Source: CAYFJO01 sp964343305 (lineage in GTDB: Bacteria > Planctomycetota > Planctomycetia > Pirellulales > Pirellulaceae). Taken from it: a stretch of DNA of 64,000 bases. The notes beneath the pieces were generated by a model. The model worked only from the letters and a program-made list of their open reading frames with translations, searched no databases and had not been told where the DNA came from. This document shows positions 1-9,270 of the stretch, in pieces (position 1 is the stretch's first letter; every line of letters begins with the position of its first letter). Location of the stretch: the NCBI GenBank assembly GCA_964343305.1, contig CAYFJO010000010.1, forward strand, positions 1-64,000. The letters run 5' to 3'. A program made the translations under genes and the position numbers.

Positions 1-586
1 GCAACGCGGGATCCTGGCGGTCGTCGATTTCGCGTATCAAGGTTTCGGCAACGGTCTCGAAGAAGATGCCGCCGGTTTGCGACAACTTTGCGACATCAAC
101 CGCGAGTTGCTGATCTGCAACTCCTTCTCCAAAAACTTCGGCTTGTACGGCGAACGAGTCGGCGGTCTAACAATCGTCGCCGACACGCCGGAAGCATCCA
201 AAGCCGCCTTGAGCCACGCCAAGAAATGCGTGCGGGCGAATTACTCCAACCCGCCGAAGCACGGAGCCGCGATCGTCAACACCGTCCTGAACGACGCAGC
301 ACTGCGAAGCCAATGGGAAGTCGAATTGGCCGCCATGCGCGACCGCATCAACGGCATGCGCGAATTGTTCGTCAAAACGATGAAGGGCAAAGCTCCCGAT
401 CGCGATTTCTCCTTCATCACGAAGCAACTTGGCATGTTTTCCTTCAGCGGCCTGACGCCAATGCAAGTCGACCAACTCCGCAACGACCACTCGATCTATA
501 TTGTCGGCAGCGGCCGCATCAACGTCGCCGGCATGACCGAAAGCAACATGGACCGCCTCTGCGACGCCATCGCCGGGGTCTTGTAA
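1..586 (+). CDS. Aromatic/aspartate aminotransferase, C-terminal part (5' end outside window)
   Basis: The reading frame is open from base 2 and ends with TAA at 586, giving the last 194 residues of a fold-type I PLP-dependent aminotransferase. The segment SFSKNFGLYGERVGG contains the lysine that binds PLP (SFSKN) and the following conserved glycine/arginine stretch typical of AspC/TyrB enzymes. DFAYQGFGNG just upstream is the family's conserved PLP-contacting region. The enzyme would transfer amino groups between aspartate or aromatic amino acids and 2-oxoglutarate in the cytoplasm. AspC and TyrB cannot be told apart here because the substrate-determining N-terminal half is missing. The convergent downstream gene ends 60 bp away. 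Confidence 0.9.
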   Translation, partial: QRGILAVVDFAYQGFGNGLEEDAAGLRQLCDINRELLICNSFSKNFGLYGERVGGLTIVADTPEASKAALSHAKKCVRANYSNPPKHGAAIVNTVLNDAALRSQWEVELAAMRDRINGMRELFVKTMKGKAPDRDFSFITKQLGMFSFSGLTPMQVDQLRNDHSIYIVGSGRINVAGMTESNMDRLCDAIAGVL

Positions 587-646
587 TGACATCGGCTCGT
601 TTAGCGGCAAGCCGAAGGTACGCAAGTCATCCAATAACAAGCCGGT

Positions 647-1645
647 TTATTCGATGGCAGCAGAATGGATGGAGATATCCACCAGCACAGCATCGTGGTC
701 GGACCCTTCGACAGGTTCGATCCACCGCCGATGGACCACGACATCCGGCGAAACAAGGCAATGGTCTATCGGTAGACCAATTCCGTAGCGACTCCAAGAT
801 GCTTGATTGCCGTGTCCTTGGCGGCTGTCGAGCAGGTTGGATTGCCGAAGTAAATCGGTGAAGAACGGAGACCACGGCGTGACGTTCAAATCGCCCACTA
901 AGATTGTTGGACGCCGACACTCCGCCGCGATTTGTCCGAGGTGCTTGAGTTGGTGATTTCGCAATCGAAACCGCCGCTCCCCGGCTGGCGGAAAGACATG
1001 GGTGCCAATGACTACGATTCGTTCATCGTCGTGATCGATTCCGGCCAAGACGGTTGGTGCAGGTGTCTCGGCGAGCCCGACGACTTCGATCGCGGCGAAG
1101 TTTACGCGGCTGTACATCACGATGCCAAAATTGTCGGGGCGAGGGACGGCATGCTGATGTGGGTAGTCTTCTCGCAACGGCTCCAGATCAGTCATCCACT
1201 GCTCGTCCACTTCGTACAAAAAAACGATGTCCGGATCCGTACTCTGAATCGTTTGAAGCACCTCATTGGAATCCCGGTTGCTGGTCAACACGTTCAACGA
1301 CATCACGCGCAGTGAAGGCTTCGAACCGGCGGGAACTCGACCACCAAAGTAAACGGGAGCCACCAGCGCCAAATTGACCAAACCAAAAACCGTGGCCAAC
1401 ATGGCAAATCGCCAGTGCCGGCCAACGGCCAGGATCGCTCCGCCGATCAGCAAGAACCAGCAGCACTGAAATCGAAAGTGACTTGCCAGTTCGAAGGTCC
1501 AAGAAACGCGTCCCAAGAACCCGGCCAACGTCACGGCAATCGCACACAACACAGGCAATCGAAACAAACGCAGCCCATGTTCGGCAAGCGCAGCAAGTGT
1601 GCTTTCATTCGCATCGTTCGTTGGCAAGTTCTCGGTCGCTTCCAT
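647..1645 (-). CDS. Membrane-anchored endonuclease/exonuclease/phosphatase (EEP) family protein
   Basis: This encodes 332 residues when started at the ATG at 1643-1645 (MEATENL). An upstream in-frame start would add about 70 residues of non-protein-like sequence that runs into a palindromic repeat. Residues ~25-100 contain about three hydrophobic membrane segments. The rest is an EEP domain with the expected landmarks in order: SLNV, YEVDEQW (metal-binding Glu), GTHVFPP, GDLNVTPWS (Asp/Asn pair) and a terminal GSDH. Proteins of this architecture are predicted membrane phosphodiesterases whose active site faces one side of the membrane. The substrate is unknown. It is divergent from the PhoD-fusion gene, with 217 bp between the chosen starts. 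Confidence 0.85.
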   Translation of the reverse strand: MEATENLPTNDANESTLAALAEHGLRLFRLPVLCAIAVTLAGFLGRVSWTFELASHFRFQCCWFLLIGGAILAVGRHWRFAMLATVFGLVNLALVAPVYFGGRVPAGSKPSLRVMSLNVLTSNRDSNEVLQTIQSTDPDIVFLYEVDEQWMTDLEPLREDYPHQHAVPRPDNFGIVMYSRVNFAAIEVVGLAETPAPTVLAGIDHDDERIVVIGTHVFPPAGERRFRLRNHQLKHLGQIAAECRRPTILVGDLNVTPWSPFFTDLLRQSNLLDSRQGHGNQASWSRYGIGLPIDHCLVSPDVVVHRRWIEPVEGSDHDAVLVDISIHSAAIE

Positions 1646-1716
1646 TTGAGTCGCTAGAATACGCGAAAGTGAATTTGGAGTACAGGCTTTAAGCATCGAC
1701 CGATCGATTGCTGTCT

Positions 1717-1767
1717 TAGCTACGCTCGCCAGAGCGTGAATGGTCCGCCGTCTGGCGACGGCAGCTA
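1717..1767. repeat. Palindromic repeat, GTAGC...CTCGCCAGAG family (family C, diverged)
   Basis: An imperfect inverted repeat starts TAGCTACGCTCGCCAGAG and returns as CTGGCGACGGCAGCTA. The same outline (TAGC, a few bases, TCGCCAGA, loop, TCTGGCGA, GCTA) recurs at 47149-47203 and 59006-59077, and as a perfect version at 13354-13424. Here it sits between the divergent starts of the EEP and PhoD-fusion genes. Confidence 0.65.
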
Positions 1768-1862
1768 CCGGTCCATGGCTGGACTCCAACCGATCGGCAA
1801 GTGACAATACGAACTCCCGATCCCCCAATGTCCCGCTGTCCGCCGCTGTGGAGTGCAACCAA

Positions 1863-4025
1863 ATGCAATCAAGATTCGTCTTTCTCCTGTTGGCTCTTTC
1901 GATCCCTGCTTCTGGAGACCGTGGCCGCTTGGCCAGCGCGGCGGAAGCCCACTTGGCGATGGGTTTTCGAATCGGCGAAGTGACTCAAGACAGCGCCATC
2001 ATCTGGGTCCGCGTGACGGCCAACAAGGATCGAAACTGGCACGGCAAAAAGATCGTCGGCCATCTAGGTCCGCGCGTCACGCTCAAGCCGGGCGACAACG
2101 CCGCGCAGTCGGACGAGTACAAAGAGTTGGGCATTCCCGTCACCGAGTTGGAAGGCGAAGTGTCCGGCTTTGCAGGCCAGGTCAAAGTGTTCTGCGCTCC
2201 GTGGATCAATCGGACAGAAAAGAGTCCGCCCGCATTCGATTCAGGCTGGGTCGATGTGAACGCAGACACAGACTTTTCACGGCAATTCAAACTGTCCAAG
2301 TTGAAGCCAAATACGCGGTACTATGTGAACGCCCAAACTCGGCCGGATCGAGATTCAAAACGCACCGCCACGCACATCGGCTCGTTTACGACAGCCGCCA
2401 AATCCGACGAGTGGCAAGACGTTCGCTTCACCGTTGTCACCGGGCAGGCATACAGCGACTTGGATCACAGTCACGGGTTTCTCATTTACGAATCGATGGC
2501 CAAGTTGAAGCCCCAGTTCATCGTTCCCACGGGCGACACCGTTTACTACGACAGTGAGAAGCCGCAAGCTCGCACGGTTGAACTTGCTCGCTTTCATTGG
2601 CACCGCATGTATTCGCTGCCACGGCTGGTCGATTTTCATCGCACGGTGCCCGGCTATTGGATGAAGGACGACCACGACACATTGAGCGACGATTGCTTTC
2701 CGACGCAGCGGCCCAAATGGATGTTGCCAATGACCTGGGAGAAAGGCCTGCAGCTCTTCCGCGAACAAGTGCCGATGGGCGAGAAGACGTATCGCACGAT
2801 CCGTTGGGGCAAGGGACTGCAAATCTGGCTGGTCGAAGGCCGCGATTTTCGCTCGGCGAACACGATGAAAGACGGCCCCGAAAAGAGCATTTGGGGCAAA
2901 GAACAACTGGCGTGGTTCAAACGTACGGTGACTGAAAGCGACGCCACGTTCAAAGTTTTGCTGACCCCCTCGCCCATCGTCGGCCCCGATCGCCCGAACA
3001 AGAACGACAATCACTCGAACGAAGGTTTCTCGCACGAAGGCAATCATCTCCGCCAGTGGATTGCCGACAACGTGAAGGCGCCGTTTTTCATTTGCTGTGG
3101 CGATCGACATTGGCAATATCATTCGGTCGATCCGAAGACGGCTGTACACGAATTCTCTGTCGGCCCGGCCAGCGACGTTCATGCCAGCGGCAGCCCGGGC
3201 GAAGACGATGACTATCACGTGTTCCATCGCGTCAAAGGCGGCTTCTTGAGCGTCGCGGTAACGAAAGAGGGCGAAGCTGAAACAATCACGTTTCGACATC
3301 ACGGCGTCGATGGACGAGTGGCGTACGAGTATCCCGTCACGGTCGGAAACAAAAGTAACAAACCAAAGTCCAATTTCATCGAACACTTGATCCGCGACGT
3401 CGAAGGCTGGCAAGTTCACGTCGACATCGCACTCCTGCAAGGCGAAGCGGAACCTGTCGGTCGTCAAGCGCTGCGCAACTTGTCCAATAAGTTGTACGAC
3501 GTGAAACAGGTCGTCCCAGCGGACAAGATCAAAGAACTGCAAAAGGTGCCGATCTATTTGGATCACCGGCACAAGCTCGGAGCCATGCAATATCACCCCG
3601 GCGCGGGTTGGCTGCGTGGCAACGGCTACGACCCCGCGATGGTAAAGGCCGTTCACATTCCCCGCGCCCAAGGCCTGATCAACGCGATCAAACGCAATCG
3701 CCAGCCTTGGGTCATTTTGCACGAATTAGCCCACGCCTATCACGACCGCGTGATCGGTTTCGACCACGAGCCGATCATCCAAGCTTATGACCGCGTCGTC
3801 GCGGCCAAGATCTACGAATCGGTCCTGCTGATCGACGGCAAAGACGTCCGGCACTATGCCCTGAGCAACCACAAAGAGTTTTTCGCCGAGATGACCGAAT
3901 GCTATTTTGCGACAAACGACTTCTATCCATTCGTCCGCGCCGAGTTAAAGCAGTATGACCCGCGAACCTACAAAATGCTCAGCGAAGTCTGGGGGCCGCC
4001 GCCAAACGGCAACCCTAAACCGTAG
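1863..4025 (+). CDS. PhoD-like metallophosphatase fused to a C-terminal HExxH metallopeptidase-like domain
   Basis: This encodes 720 residues starting at the ATG at 1863, which gives a clean signal peptide (MQSRFVFLLLALSIPASG). Residues ~30-510 look like the PhoD/alkaline phosphatase D superfamily. There is a fibronectin-like N-terminal part (IGEVTQDSAIIWVRV), then the metallophosphatase motifs PTGDTVYYDSE, KDDHDTLSDD and CCGDRHWQYHS. Around residue 620 an unrelated zinc-peptidase signature appears (ILHELAHAYHD), followed near residue 680 by KEFFAEMTECYF, whose glutamate could be the third zinc ligand of a gluzincin. The protein would be exported. The first domain would hydrolyse phosphate esters, while the role of the second is unknown. 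The two domains are in one uninterrupted frame. Confidence 0.85.
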   Translation: MQSRFVFLLLALSIPASGDRGRLASAAEAHLAMGFRIGEVTQDSAIIWVRVTANKDRNWHGKKIVGHLGPRVTLKPGDNAAQSDEYKELGIPVTELEGEVSGFAGQVKVFCAPWINRTEKSPPAFDSGWVDVNADTDFSRQFKLSKLKPNTRYYVNAQTRPDRDSKRTATHIGSFTTAAKSDEWQDVRFTVVTGQAYSDLDHSHGFLIYESMAKLKPQFIVPTGDTVYYDSEKPQARTVELARFHWHRMYSLPRLVDFHRTVPGYWMKDDHDTLSDDCFPTQRPKWMLPMTWEKGLQLFREQVPMGEKTYRTIRWGKGLQIWLVEGRDFRSANTMKDGPEKSIWGKEQLAWFKRTVTESDATFKVLLTPSPIVGPDRPNKNDNHSNEGFSHEGNHLRQWIADNVKAPFFICCGDRHWQYHSVDPKTAVHEFSVGPASDVHASGSPGEDDDYHVFHRVKGGFLSVAVTKEGEAETITFRHHGVDGRVAYEYPVTVGNKSNKPKSNFIEHLIRDVEGWQVHVDIALLQGEAEPVGRQALRNLSNKLYDVKQVVPADKIKELQKVPIYLDHRHKLGAMQYHPGAGWLRGNGYDPAMVKAVHIPRAQGLINAIKRNRQPWVILHELAHAYHDRVIGFDHEPIIQAYDRVVAAKIYESVLLIDGKDVRHYALSNHKEFFAEMTECYFATNDFYPFVRAELKQYDPRTYKMLSEVWGPPPNGNPKP

Positions 4026-4088
4026 CTTGACTCTCCGAGTTCGGGGGCATCCAGGACTTGACTTAACGCTATGTTTCAGGCATGAAAT

Positions 4089-4147
4089 TGTAGAACAATT
4101 GTCTCAATTGTTCCTCTTCCGTGAGCAATTGAGACAATTGCTCTACA
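4089..4147. repeat. Palindromic repeat TGTAGAACAATTG family (family A, copy 1)
   Basis: Two 25-base arms (4089-4113 and 4123-4147) are reverse complements at 23 of 25 positions. Each arm begins TGTAGARCAATTG and continues TCTCAATTG. Copies occur at 13459-13519 and 28341-28410, with a half copy at 22766-22792. This copy lies 15 bp upstream of the next gene's ATG, so it may act as a hairpin in that gene's 5' leader. Confidence 0.9.
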
Positions 4148-4161
4148 CTCGGAGAATCACC

Positions 4162-5688
4162 ATGAAGCTGCTTTATTCATTACTCATCGTCATTTTTCTA
4201 TCGATGCCGCTAGTTGCCGCGGAGCCAATCGACATCGGTTCGCGGCGCGAGTTGTTCGTCGACGACACGTTGATCGAGAAACTGTCTGGCCAAGCTTCGT
4301 TGCGACTCCATCATCCGACCCCGCGCGAGATTGCCATGGTTCACGACGCTTCGTGGGAAGGCAGCACTTCGGGTTACCATACGGTTTTTAAAGACGGCGG
4401 CATCTACCGTATGTACCATCGCGGTTCGCACATCGAAGTGTCGCAGGGAAAAATAAATTCGGGCAAGCATCCACAGTTTTACTGCTACGCCGAAAGCAAA
4501 GACGGCATTCACTGGACGAAGCCGGAGTTGGGCATCGTCGAGTTCAACGGCTCGAAGAAGAACAACATTATTTTGCAGGGCCTCGGCACGCACAATTTCG
4601 CCCCGTTCAAGGACACGAATCCTGATTGTCCGCCTGAGTCAAGATACAAGGCGCTCGGCGGCGTCAAGAGCGAGGGCGGCCTGTTCGCGTTTCAATCGGC
4701 CGACGCAATTCACTGGATGTTGACCAGCGACAAACCCGTGATCACCAACGGTGCGTTTGATTCGCAGAATCTGGCGTTTTACGACACAACGATTGGCAAG
4801 TATCGCGCCTACTGGCGGATCTTTACCGCCGGCGTGACGACGGTCAAAGAGTGGAAACCAGCCGGCAATCGAGCGATTCGAACCGGCGTGTCCGAGGACT
4901 TTTTGAATTGGACGGGCGATGCCGATCTGACCTACGTCGACTCGCCGCCCGAACAACTCTACACGAACCAAGTCGCGCCCTATTATCGAGCCCCGCACAT
5001 TTTGATCGGCACGCCAACGCGCTACATCGATCGTGGCTGGTCCGAATCCATGCGAGCGTTGCCCGAACGGAAGAATCGCGAATTGCGAGCGTCGTCAAAC
5101 CAGCGCTACGGAACGGCAATCACCGAAGGATTGCTGATGGCCAGCCGCGACGGTGTGAAATTCAAACGCTGGAACGAAGCGTTCCTTCGTCCGGGGATCG
5201 GTCGCAACGGAAGTTGGCAATACGGCCAGGGATACATTGCCGAAAACGTCGTCGAAACGAAGTCGACGTTGCCCGGCGCTCCAAATGAACTTTCGCTGTA
5301 CTCAACCGAAGGATATTGGCACGGCAAAGGTGGCACACTGCGGCGATACACGTTGCGGCTGGACGGATTTGTCTCGATCAACGGCACCATGAAAGGCGGC
5401 CAGTTTCTTACGAAACCGTTTCAATTCACCGGCTCGAAATTGACGATGAATTTCGCAACATCCGCGGCTGGCAGCGTTCGCGTCTCGATCAGAGATTACG
5501 ACGGGAATTCACTCGATGGATATTCGCTGGACGATTGTCCGGAACATTTTGGCGACACGATTGATCGAGTGGTTACTTGGAAAAACGGTTCCGATGTCAG
5601 CGCACTTGCAGGCAAAACGGTGCGGCTGCGATTTGAGTTGAAAGACGCCGATCTGTATTCGATTCAATTCATCGCCGACCAAGATTGA
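4162..5688 (+). CDS. Secreted glycosidase-like (GH43/GH32-type fold) protein
   Basis: This encodes 508 residues from the ATG at 4162, which is immediately followed by a signal peptide (MKLLYSLLIVIFLSMPLVAAEP). The longer frame upstream reads through the palindromic repeat and is not credible. The mature start, DIGSRRELFVDDTLIEKL, is characteristic of a large planctomycete family of secreted proteins annotated as glycosyl hydrolase family 32/43-like. The repeated motifs ESKDGIHWTKPELG, SADAIHWMLT and SRDGVKFKRW look like five-bladed propeller strands. The C-terminal ~120 residues (FQFTGSKLTMNF onward) form a probable beta-sandwich. Catalytic residues cannot be assigned, so polysaccharide hydrolysis is an inference from family resemblance. 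Confidence 0.75.
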   Translation: MKLLYSLLIVIFLSMPLVAAEPIDIGSRRELFVDDTLIEKLSGQASLRLHHPTPREIAMVHDASWEGSTSGYHTVFKDGGIYRMYHRGSHIEVSQGKINSGKHPQFYCYAESKDGIHWTKPELGIVEFNGSKKNNIILQGLGTHNFAPFKDTNPDCPPESRYKALGGVKSEGGLFAFQSADAIHWMLTSDKPVITNGAFDSQNLAFYDTTIGKYRAYWRIFTAGVTTVKEWKPAGNRAIRTGVSEDFLNWTGDADLTYVDSPPEQLYTNQVAPYYRAPHILIGTPTRYIDRGWSESMRALPERKNRELRASSNQRYGTAITEGLLMASRDGVKFKRWNEAFLRPGIGRNGSWQYGQGYIAENVVETKSTLPGAPNELSLYSTEGYWHGKGGTLRRYTLRLDGFVSINGTMKGGQFLTKPFQFTGSKLTMNFATSAAGSVRVSIRDYDGNSLDGYSLDDCPEHFGDTIDRVVTWKNGSDVSALAGKTVRLRFELKDADLYSIQFIADQD

Positions 5689-5697
5689 CGAATGTGA

Positions 5698-5729
5698 GAC
5701 TTCCGAAGTCTAAGAAGACTTCGGAAGTC
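5698..5729. repeat. Palindromic repeat GACTTCCGAAGTC family (family B, copy 1)
   Basis: GACTTCCGAAGTC, a 6-base loop and its perfect 13-base reverse complement lie 10 bp after the preceding stop codon. It could fold as a terminator-like hairpin but has no U-tract. Related copies are at 17772-17807 and 53351-53384, with a half copy at 18297-18309. Confidence 0.9.
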
Positions 5730-5830
5730 GGGTTTCGCTGGCATAACGGCAGACAATCAACAATAATGAGGGCCTGCAATAGTTTCCCATCGCACGGCTC
5801 ACCTTTGACATCAAACGATGTGAGGTCCGA

Positions 5831-6172
5831 GTGACACGCCAATCATTTCTCTTTCTCGCGACGTTGCTGCTTGCGTTGCCACTGTTGGGCGCGGAACCGA
5901 TCGTCGATTATGCACGCCAAGTGAAGCCAATCCTGAAGGCGCGTTGTTACAGTTGCCACGGCGCGTTGAATCACGATTCAGGATTGCGACGGGACACGGG
6001 TGCGTTGGTTCGTGCCGGCGGCGAGAACGGTTTGGTCGTGAGCATCAAAAACGTTGACGAGAGTCCGCTCGTCCAACGCATCACTGAATCGGACGAATCG
6101 CTGCGTATGCCAACGGAAGGAAAACCGCTGACCGAGCAGCAGGTCCAACTCATCACTGACATTATGACCTAG
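5831..6172 (+). CDS. Truncated planctomycete cytochrome c (PSCyt1) domain protein
   Basis: This encodes 113 residues beginning at a GTG (5831) and starting with a signal peptide (TRQSFLFLATLLLALPLLGAE). The remainder is a single planctomycete cytochrome domain: YARQVKPILKARCYSCHG contains the CxxCH haem-binding motif, and RMPTEGKPLTEQQVQLI is its usual C-terminal part. In most relatives this domain is followed by a WIDEGA-type helix and then ~800 residues of DUF1549/DUF1553. Here the frame stops at LITDIMT, just before that helix. It is either a small periplasmic cytochrome or the remnant of a longer gene. The following haem protein starts 38 bp downstream on the same strand, so co-transcription is likely. 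Confidence 0.7.
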   Translation: MTRQSFLFLATLLLALPLLGAEPIVDYARQVKPILKARCYSCHGALNHDSGLRRDTGALVRAGGENGLVVSIKNVDESPLVQRITESDESLRMPTEGKPLTEQQVQLITDIMT

Positions 6173-6210
6173 CGACTCCAACCCTGATATTCACCCTCGA
6201 TGAGTCCCAC

Positions 6211-9207
6211 ATGACACGTCTTCAAGTCCTCTGTCTTCTCGCACTGTTTGCGATTGTTTCACATTTTTCAGCAGCCCAAGACAAGACGGAGAAAGAGGAA
6301 CCGAATCTGATTGACGAGCTTGCGTCGAAGTTGCCGCGAGTGAAATCGAAGTCGCCGGCAGAGTCGATCAAGGCAATCGAGATGAACAAGTCGTTCCGTG
6401 TCGAATTGGTCGCCGCCGAGCCACTCATTCATGATCCGGTCGCGGTGGACTTCGACGAGCATGGACGTATGTTTGTCGTCCAGTTGCCGCAGTACAACGC
6501 GTATGTCGTCGAGGGTTTCAAAGGCCGCGGCTCGATCAACATGCTCGAAGACACCGATGCAGACGGTCGCTATGAAAAGAGCACGGTCTATGCCGATGAC
6601 CTTGATTATCCGACCGCTGTCGCGTGTTGGGACGGCGGACTGTTCGTCGGTGCAGCTCCGGATCTGTTATACATCAAGGACACCAACGGCGATGGCAAGG
6701 CCGACACGCGCAAAGTGATCTTCACGGGGTTTGGCAAAGACAAGGCGGGCGAGGCGCACTTGAATTCGTTTCGCTGGGGCTTGGACAATCGGTTCCACAT
6801 TTCCACGAACTTGTCGGGCGGCGATATTCGCGTTGCCAGCGACGAGAAATCAGAACCCGTCTCGGTGCGCGGACGTGGTTTCATTTTCGATCCGCGCGAT
6901 CTCAGCAAATTCGAACTCACCAGTGGCGGCGGACAACATGGGTTGTGCATGGACAACTGGGGCACCAAGTTCGTTTGTTCCAACAGCGTGCCGGCGCAGA
7001 TGTTGATGTACGACGATCGTTACCTGGTCCGCAATCCACACGTTCGCGCGCCGGCAGCGGCGGTCGACGTCGCGCCAAAAGGAAAATTCACGCGGCTGTT
7101 CCGCATCACGCCGCCGGAACCATGGCGCGAACTGCGAACGCGGCTGCGCAAGGAAGGCAAGTTCCGTGGCTCGGACGAAGGTGGCAAACCGTTCGGTTTT
7201 TTCACCGGCGCGACCGGCATCACGGTCTATCGAGGTGACGCGTGGGGCGAAGAATATCGCAATCACTTGCTCGTCGGAGACGTGGCCAACAACTTGATTT
7301 ATCGTGCGGAACTGATTTCCGACGGCGTGCGTTACGTCGCCCATCGAAGGGATGAAGGCGCGGAGTTCCTCGCGTCGCGCGACATCTGGTTTCGCCCCGT
7401 GCAAATGGCGAACGCGCCCGATGGAACGTTGTTCGTCCTGGACATCTATCGCCAGTTGATCGAAGGGGCCGCTTTCTTGCCGCCCGAGTTCATGAAGTAT
7501 CTCGACCCGCTCGGCGGCAACGACCGGGGGCGAATCTATCGCATCGCACCGAAACACTTTGTGCAGCGTCCGTTGCCAAAGCTTGGCGACGCCACGACGG
7601 AAGCACTCGTTTCAGCACTCGGATCGCCCAACGGCTGGACGCGTGACACGGCGGCGCGACTGTTGTACCAGCGGCAAGACCAAAGTGCGATCGAACCGTT
7701 GCGAGACACGGCAAGACAGGCGGTGTTGTCGGAAGGACGAGTGACCGCACTGCATTCGCTCGTCAGCCTGGGCGCGCTCGACGAACCAACGTTGCTGGCC
7801 GCGCTCAACGATTCGTCCAATTTCGTGCGACGCCAAGCGGTTCGTTTGGCGGAAAAACTTGCCGATTCACCGGTCGTTGCCGCAAAACTCTACTCGATGA
7901 CCGAGGATGAAGATCTGCATGTTCGTTATCAACTGGCGTTTTCACTTGGCGAGGCAACTGGTCGCGAGCGTAATCACGCGTTGGCGAAGATCATTGCCAA
8001 CGACGGCAGCGATTCGTGGATTCGCCTGGCCATCTTGTCGTCGCTGGCCGAGGGCGCAGGACCAGTTTTTGCCGAGCTAAGCAACAACGCATCGTTTCGC
8101 AAAACGAAACACGGAAGTGATTTCCTGTCGACATTGACCGAACAAATTGGCGCGGCCAGTCGCAAGAACGAAATCGCCGTCGTTCTCAAAACGCTGCAAT
8201 CGCTACCGGAAACGGAAAAGGCATTTGCTGGGCGACTGGTCCAATCGCTCGTCAAAAACCAAAAGGGCGAGACTCGCGAAAAGATCCTGCTGGCGGCCAG
8301 TGGCAAGGCCGGTGATATTCTTGCCGACTTGTTGCGCGACGCCAAACAAACCGCGGGCGATTCGACGAAGTCCGTCGCTTTTCGCGTCGAGGCCATCAAG
8401 AGTTTGCGATTGTCAACCTTTGATGACGTTGCCAAGTTGCTCGGACAGTTGCTCGAGGCGCGGCAAGCCGGCGAGGTCCAATCGGCCGCGCTCGATTCGC
8501 TCGGCGAGTTTTCCAGCGGCAAAATTGTGGCGATCGTTCTCGGCGGCTGGCGCGGATACAGTCCGAGTGTCCGGGCCAAGGCAACGGAAACGCTGCTTTC
8601 GCGTCCAGCGTGGGTCGCGAGTTTTCTGGATGCCGTGGATGGTGGCAAAGTCAAGCGCGGCGATGTCGATCCCGCTCGTGTCGCGTTGCTCAAGAAACAC
8701 CCCGATCGTGCGATTGCAACGCGTGCCACGGAGTTGTTTGGCACGTCGCTCAGCAATCGCGTCGAAGTGGTCGCTCGTTATCAACCGGCGCTGAAAATGG
8801 AAGGCGACGCCGCGCGAGGCAAGCAAGTATTCAAGAAAGACTGTTCCGCATGTCATCGGTTGGAAAATGTTGGCACGGCGGTGGGTGCCGATTTAAAAGC
8901 GATCCGCAACCGAGGCATGTCGGCCGTGATGCTAAACGTGCTCGATCCAAATCGCGAAGTGAAACCGCAATTCCTAAGCTATGTGTTGAGCACCAACGAC
9001 GGCAAGACAATTACGGGCATGATCGAATCGGAAAATGCAAACAGCCTCACGATCCGCCGCCCCGACGGCACGAAAGTCGACATCCAGCGTTCGGCGATCG
9101 AAGAACTTGCCAGCACCGGACTGTCGTTCATGCCCGAGGGACTCGAGAAGCAAGTCGACATTAAGACAATGGCCGATTTACTGACCTACCTGGATTCGAT
9201 CCGCTGA
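6211..9207 (+). CDS. PVC-type haem-binding CxxCH dehydrogenase-like protein with HEAT repeats
   Basis: This encodes 998 residues with a signal peptide (MTRLQVLCLLALFAIVSHFSAAQ). Residues ~50-430 form the PVC membrane-bound dehydrogenase-type propeller (EPLIHDPVAVDFDEHGRMFVVQ, NGDGKADTRKVIFTGFG, FILDIYRQ-like strand). Residues ~450-830 are alpha-helical HEAT-like repeats (LDEPTLLAALNDSSNFVRRQA and similar). Around residue 876 is CSACHRLE, a class I cytochrome c haem site, followed by the family's C-terminal GMIESENANSLTIRRPDG segment. The protein is presumed periplasmic and thought to oxidise sugars or related compounds, but no substrate is established for the family. It shares its architecture with the gene at 18320-21256. 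Confidence 0.9.
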   Translation: MTRLQVLCLLALFAIVSHFSAAQDKTEKEEPNLIDELASKLPRVKSKSPAESIKAIEMNKSFRVELVAAEPLIHDPVAVDFDEHGRMFVVQLPQYNAYVVEGFKGRGSINMLEDTDADGRYEKSTVYADDLDYPTAVACWDGGLFVGAAPDLLYIKDTNGDGKADTRKVIFTGFGKDKAGEAHLNSFRWGLDNRFHISTNLSGGDIRVASDEKSEPVSVRGRGFIFDPRDLSKFELTSGGGQHGLCMDNWGTKFVCSNSVPAQMLMYDDRYLVRNPHVRAPAAAVDVAPKGKFTRLFRITPPEPWRELRTRLRKEGKFRGSDEGGKPFGFFTGATGITVYRGDAWGEEYRNHLLVGDVANNLIYRAELISDGVRYVAHRRDEGAEFLASRDIWFRPVQMANAPDGTLFVLDIYRQLIEGAAFLPPEFMKYLDPLGGNDRGRIYRIAPKHFVQRPLPKLGDATTEALVSALGSPNGWTRDTAARLLYQRQDQSAIEPLRDTARQAVLSEGRVTALHSLVSLGALDEPTLLAALNDSSNFVRRQAVRLAEKLADSPVVAAKLYSMTEDEDLHVRYQLAFSLGEATGRERNHALAKIIANDGSDSWIRLAILSSLAEGAGPVFAELSNNASFRKTKHGSDFLSTLTEQIGAASRKNEIAVVLKTLQSLPETEKAFAGRLVQSLVKNQKGETREKILLAASGKAGDILADLLRDAKQTAGDSTKSVAFRVEAIKSLRLSTFDDVAKLLGQLLEARQAGEVQSAALDSLGEFSSGKIVAIVLGGWRGYSPSVRAKATETLLSRPAWVASFLDAVDGGKVKRGDVDPARVALLKKHPDRAIATRATELFGTSLSNRVEVVARYQPALKMEGDAARGKQVFKKDCSACHRLENVGTAVGADLKAIRNRGMSAVMLNVLDPNREVKPQFLSYVLSTNDGKTITGMIESENANSLTIRRPDGTKVDIQRSAIEELASTGLSFMPEGLEKQVDIKTMADLLTYLDSIR

Positions 9208-9270
9208 CCTTGCCGCTATAGGCTATGTTTTAGTAACGGGCGAACGGCTTGCAACGAAGGGCAGACAATC

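Noticed and set aside
88..861. 257-codon plus-strand frame running past the aminotransferase stop
   Set aside because: Arg-rich out-of-frame shadow crossing the end of the aminotransferase and the antisense EEP gene.
2355..3722. Long minus-strand frame (455 codons) opposite the PhoD-fusion gene
   Set aside because: It is the codon-bias shadow of a well-supported gene; the translation has no recognisable motifs and is rich in V/R/A/D from complementary codons.
7974..8756. 260-codon minus-strand frame inside the first PVC haem protein gene
   Set aside because: Serine-rich shadow translation without motifs, wholly inside a strong gene.
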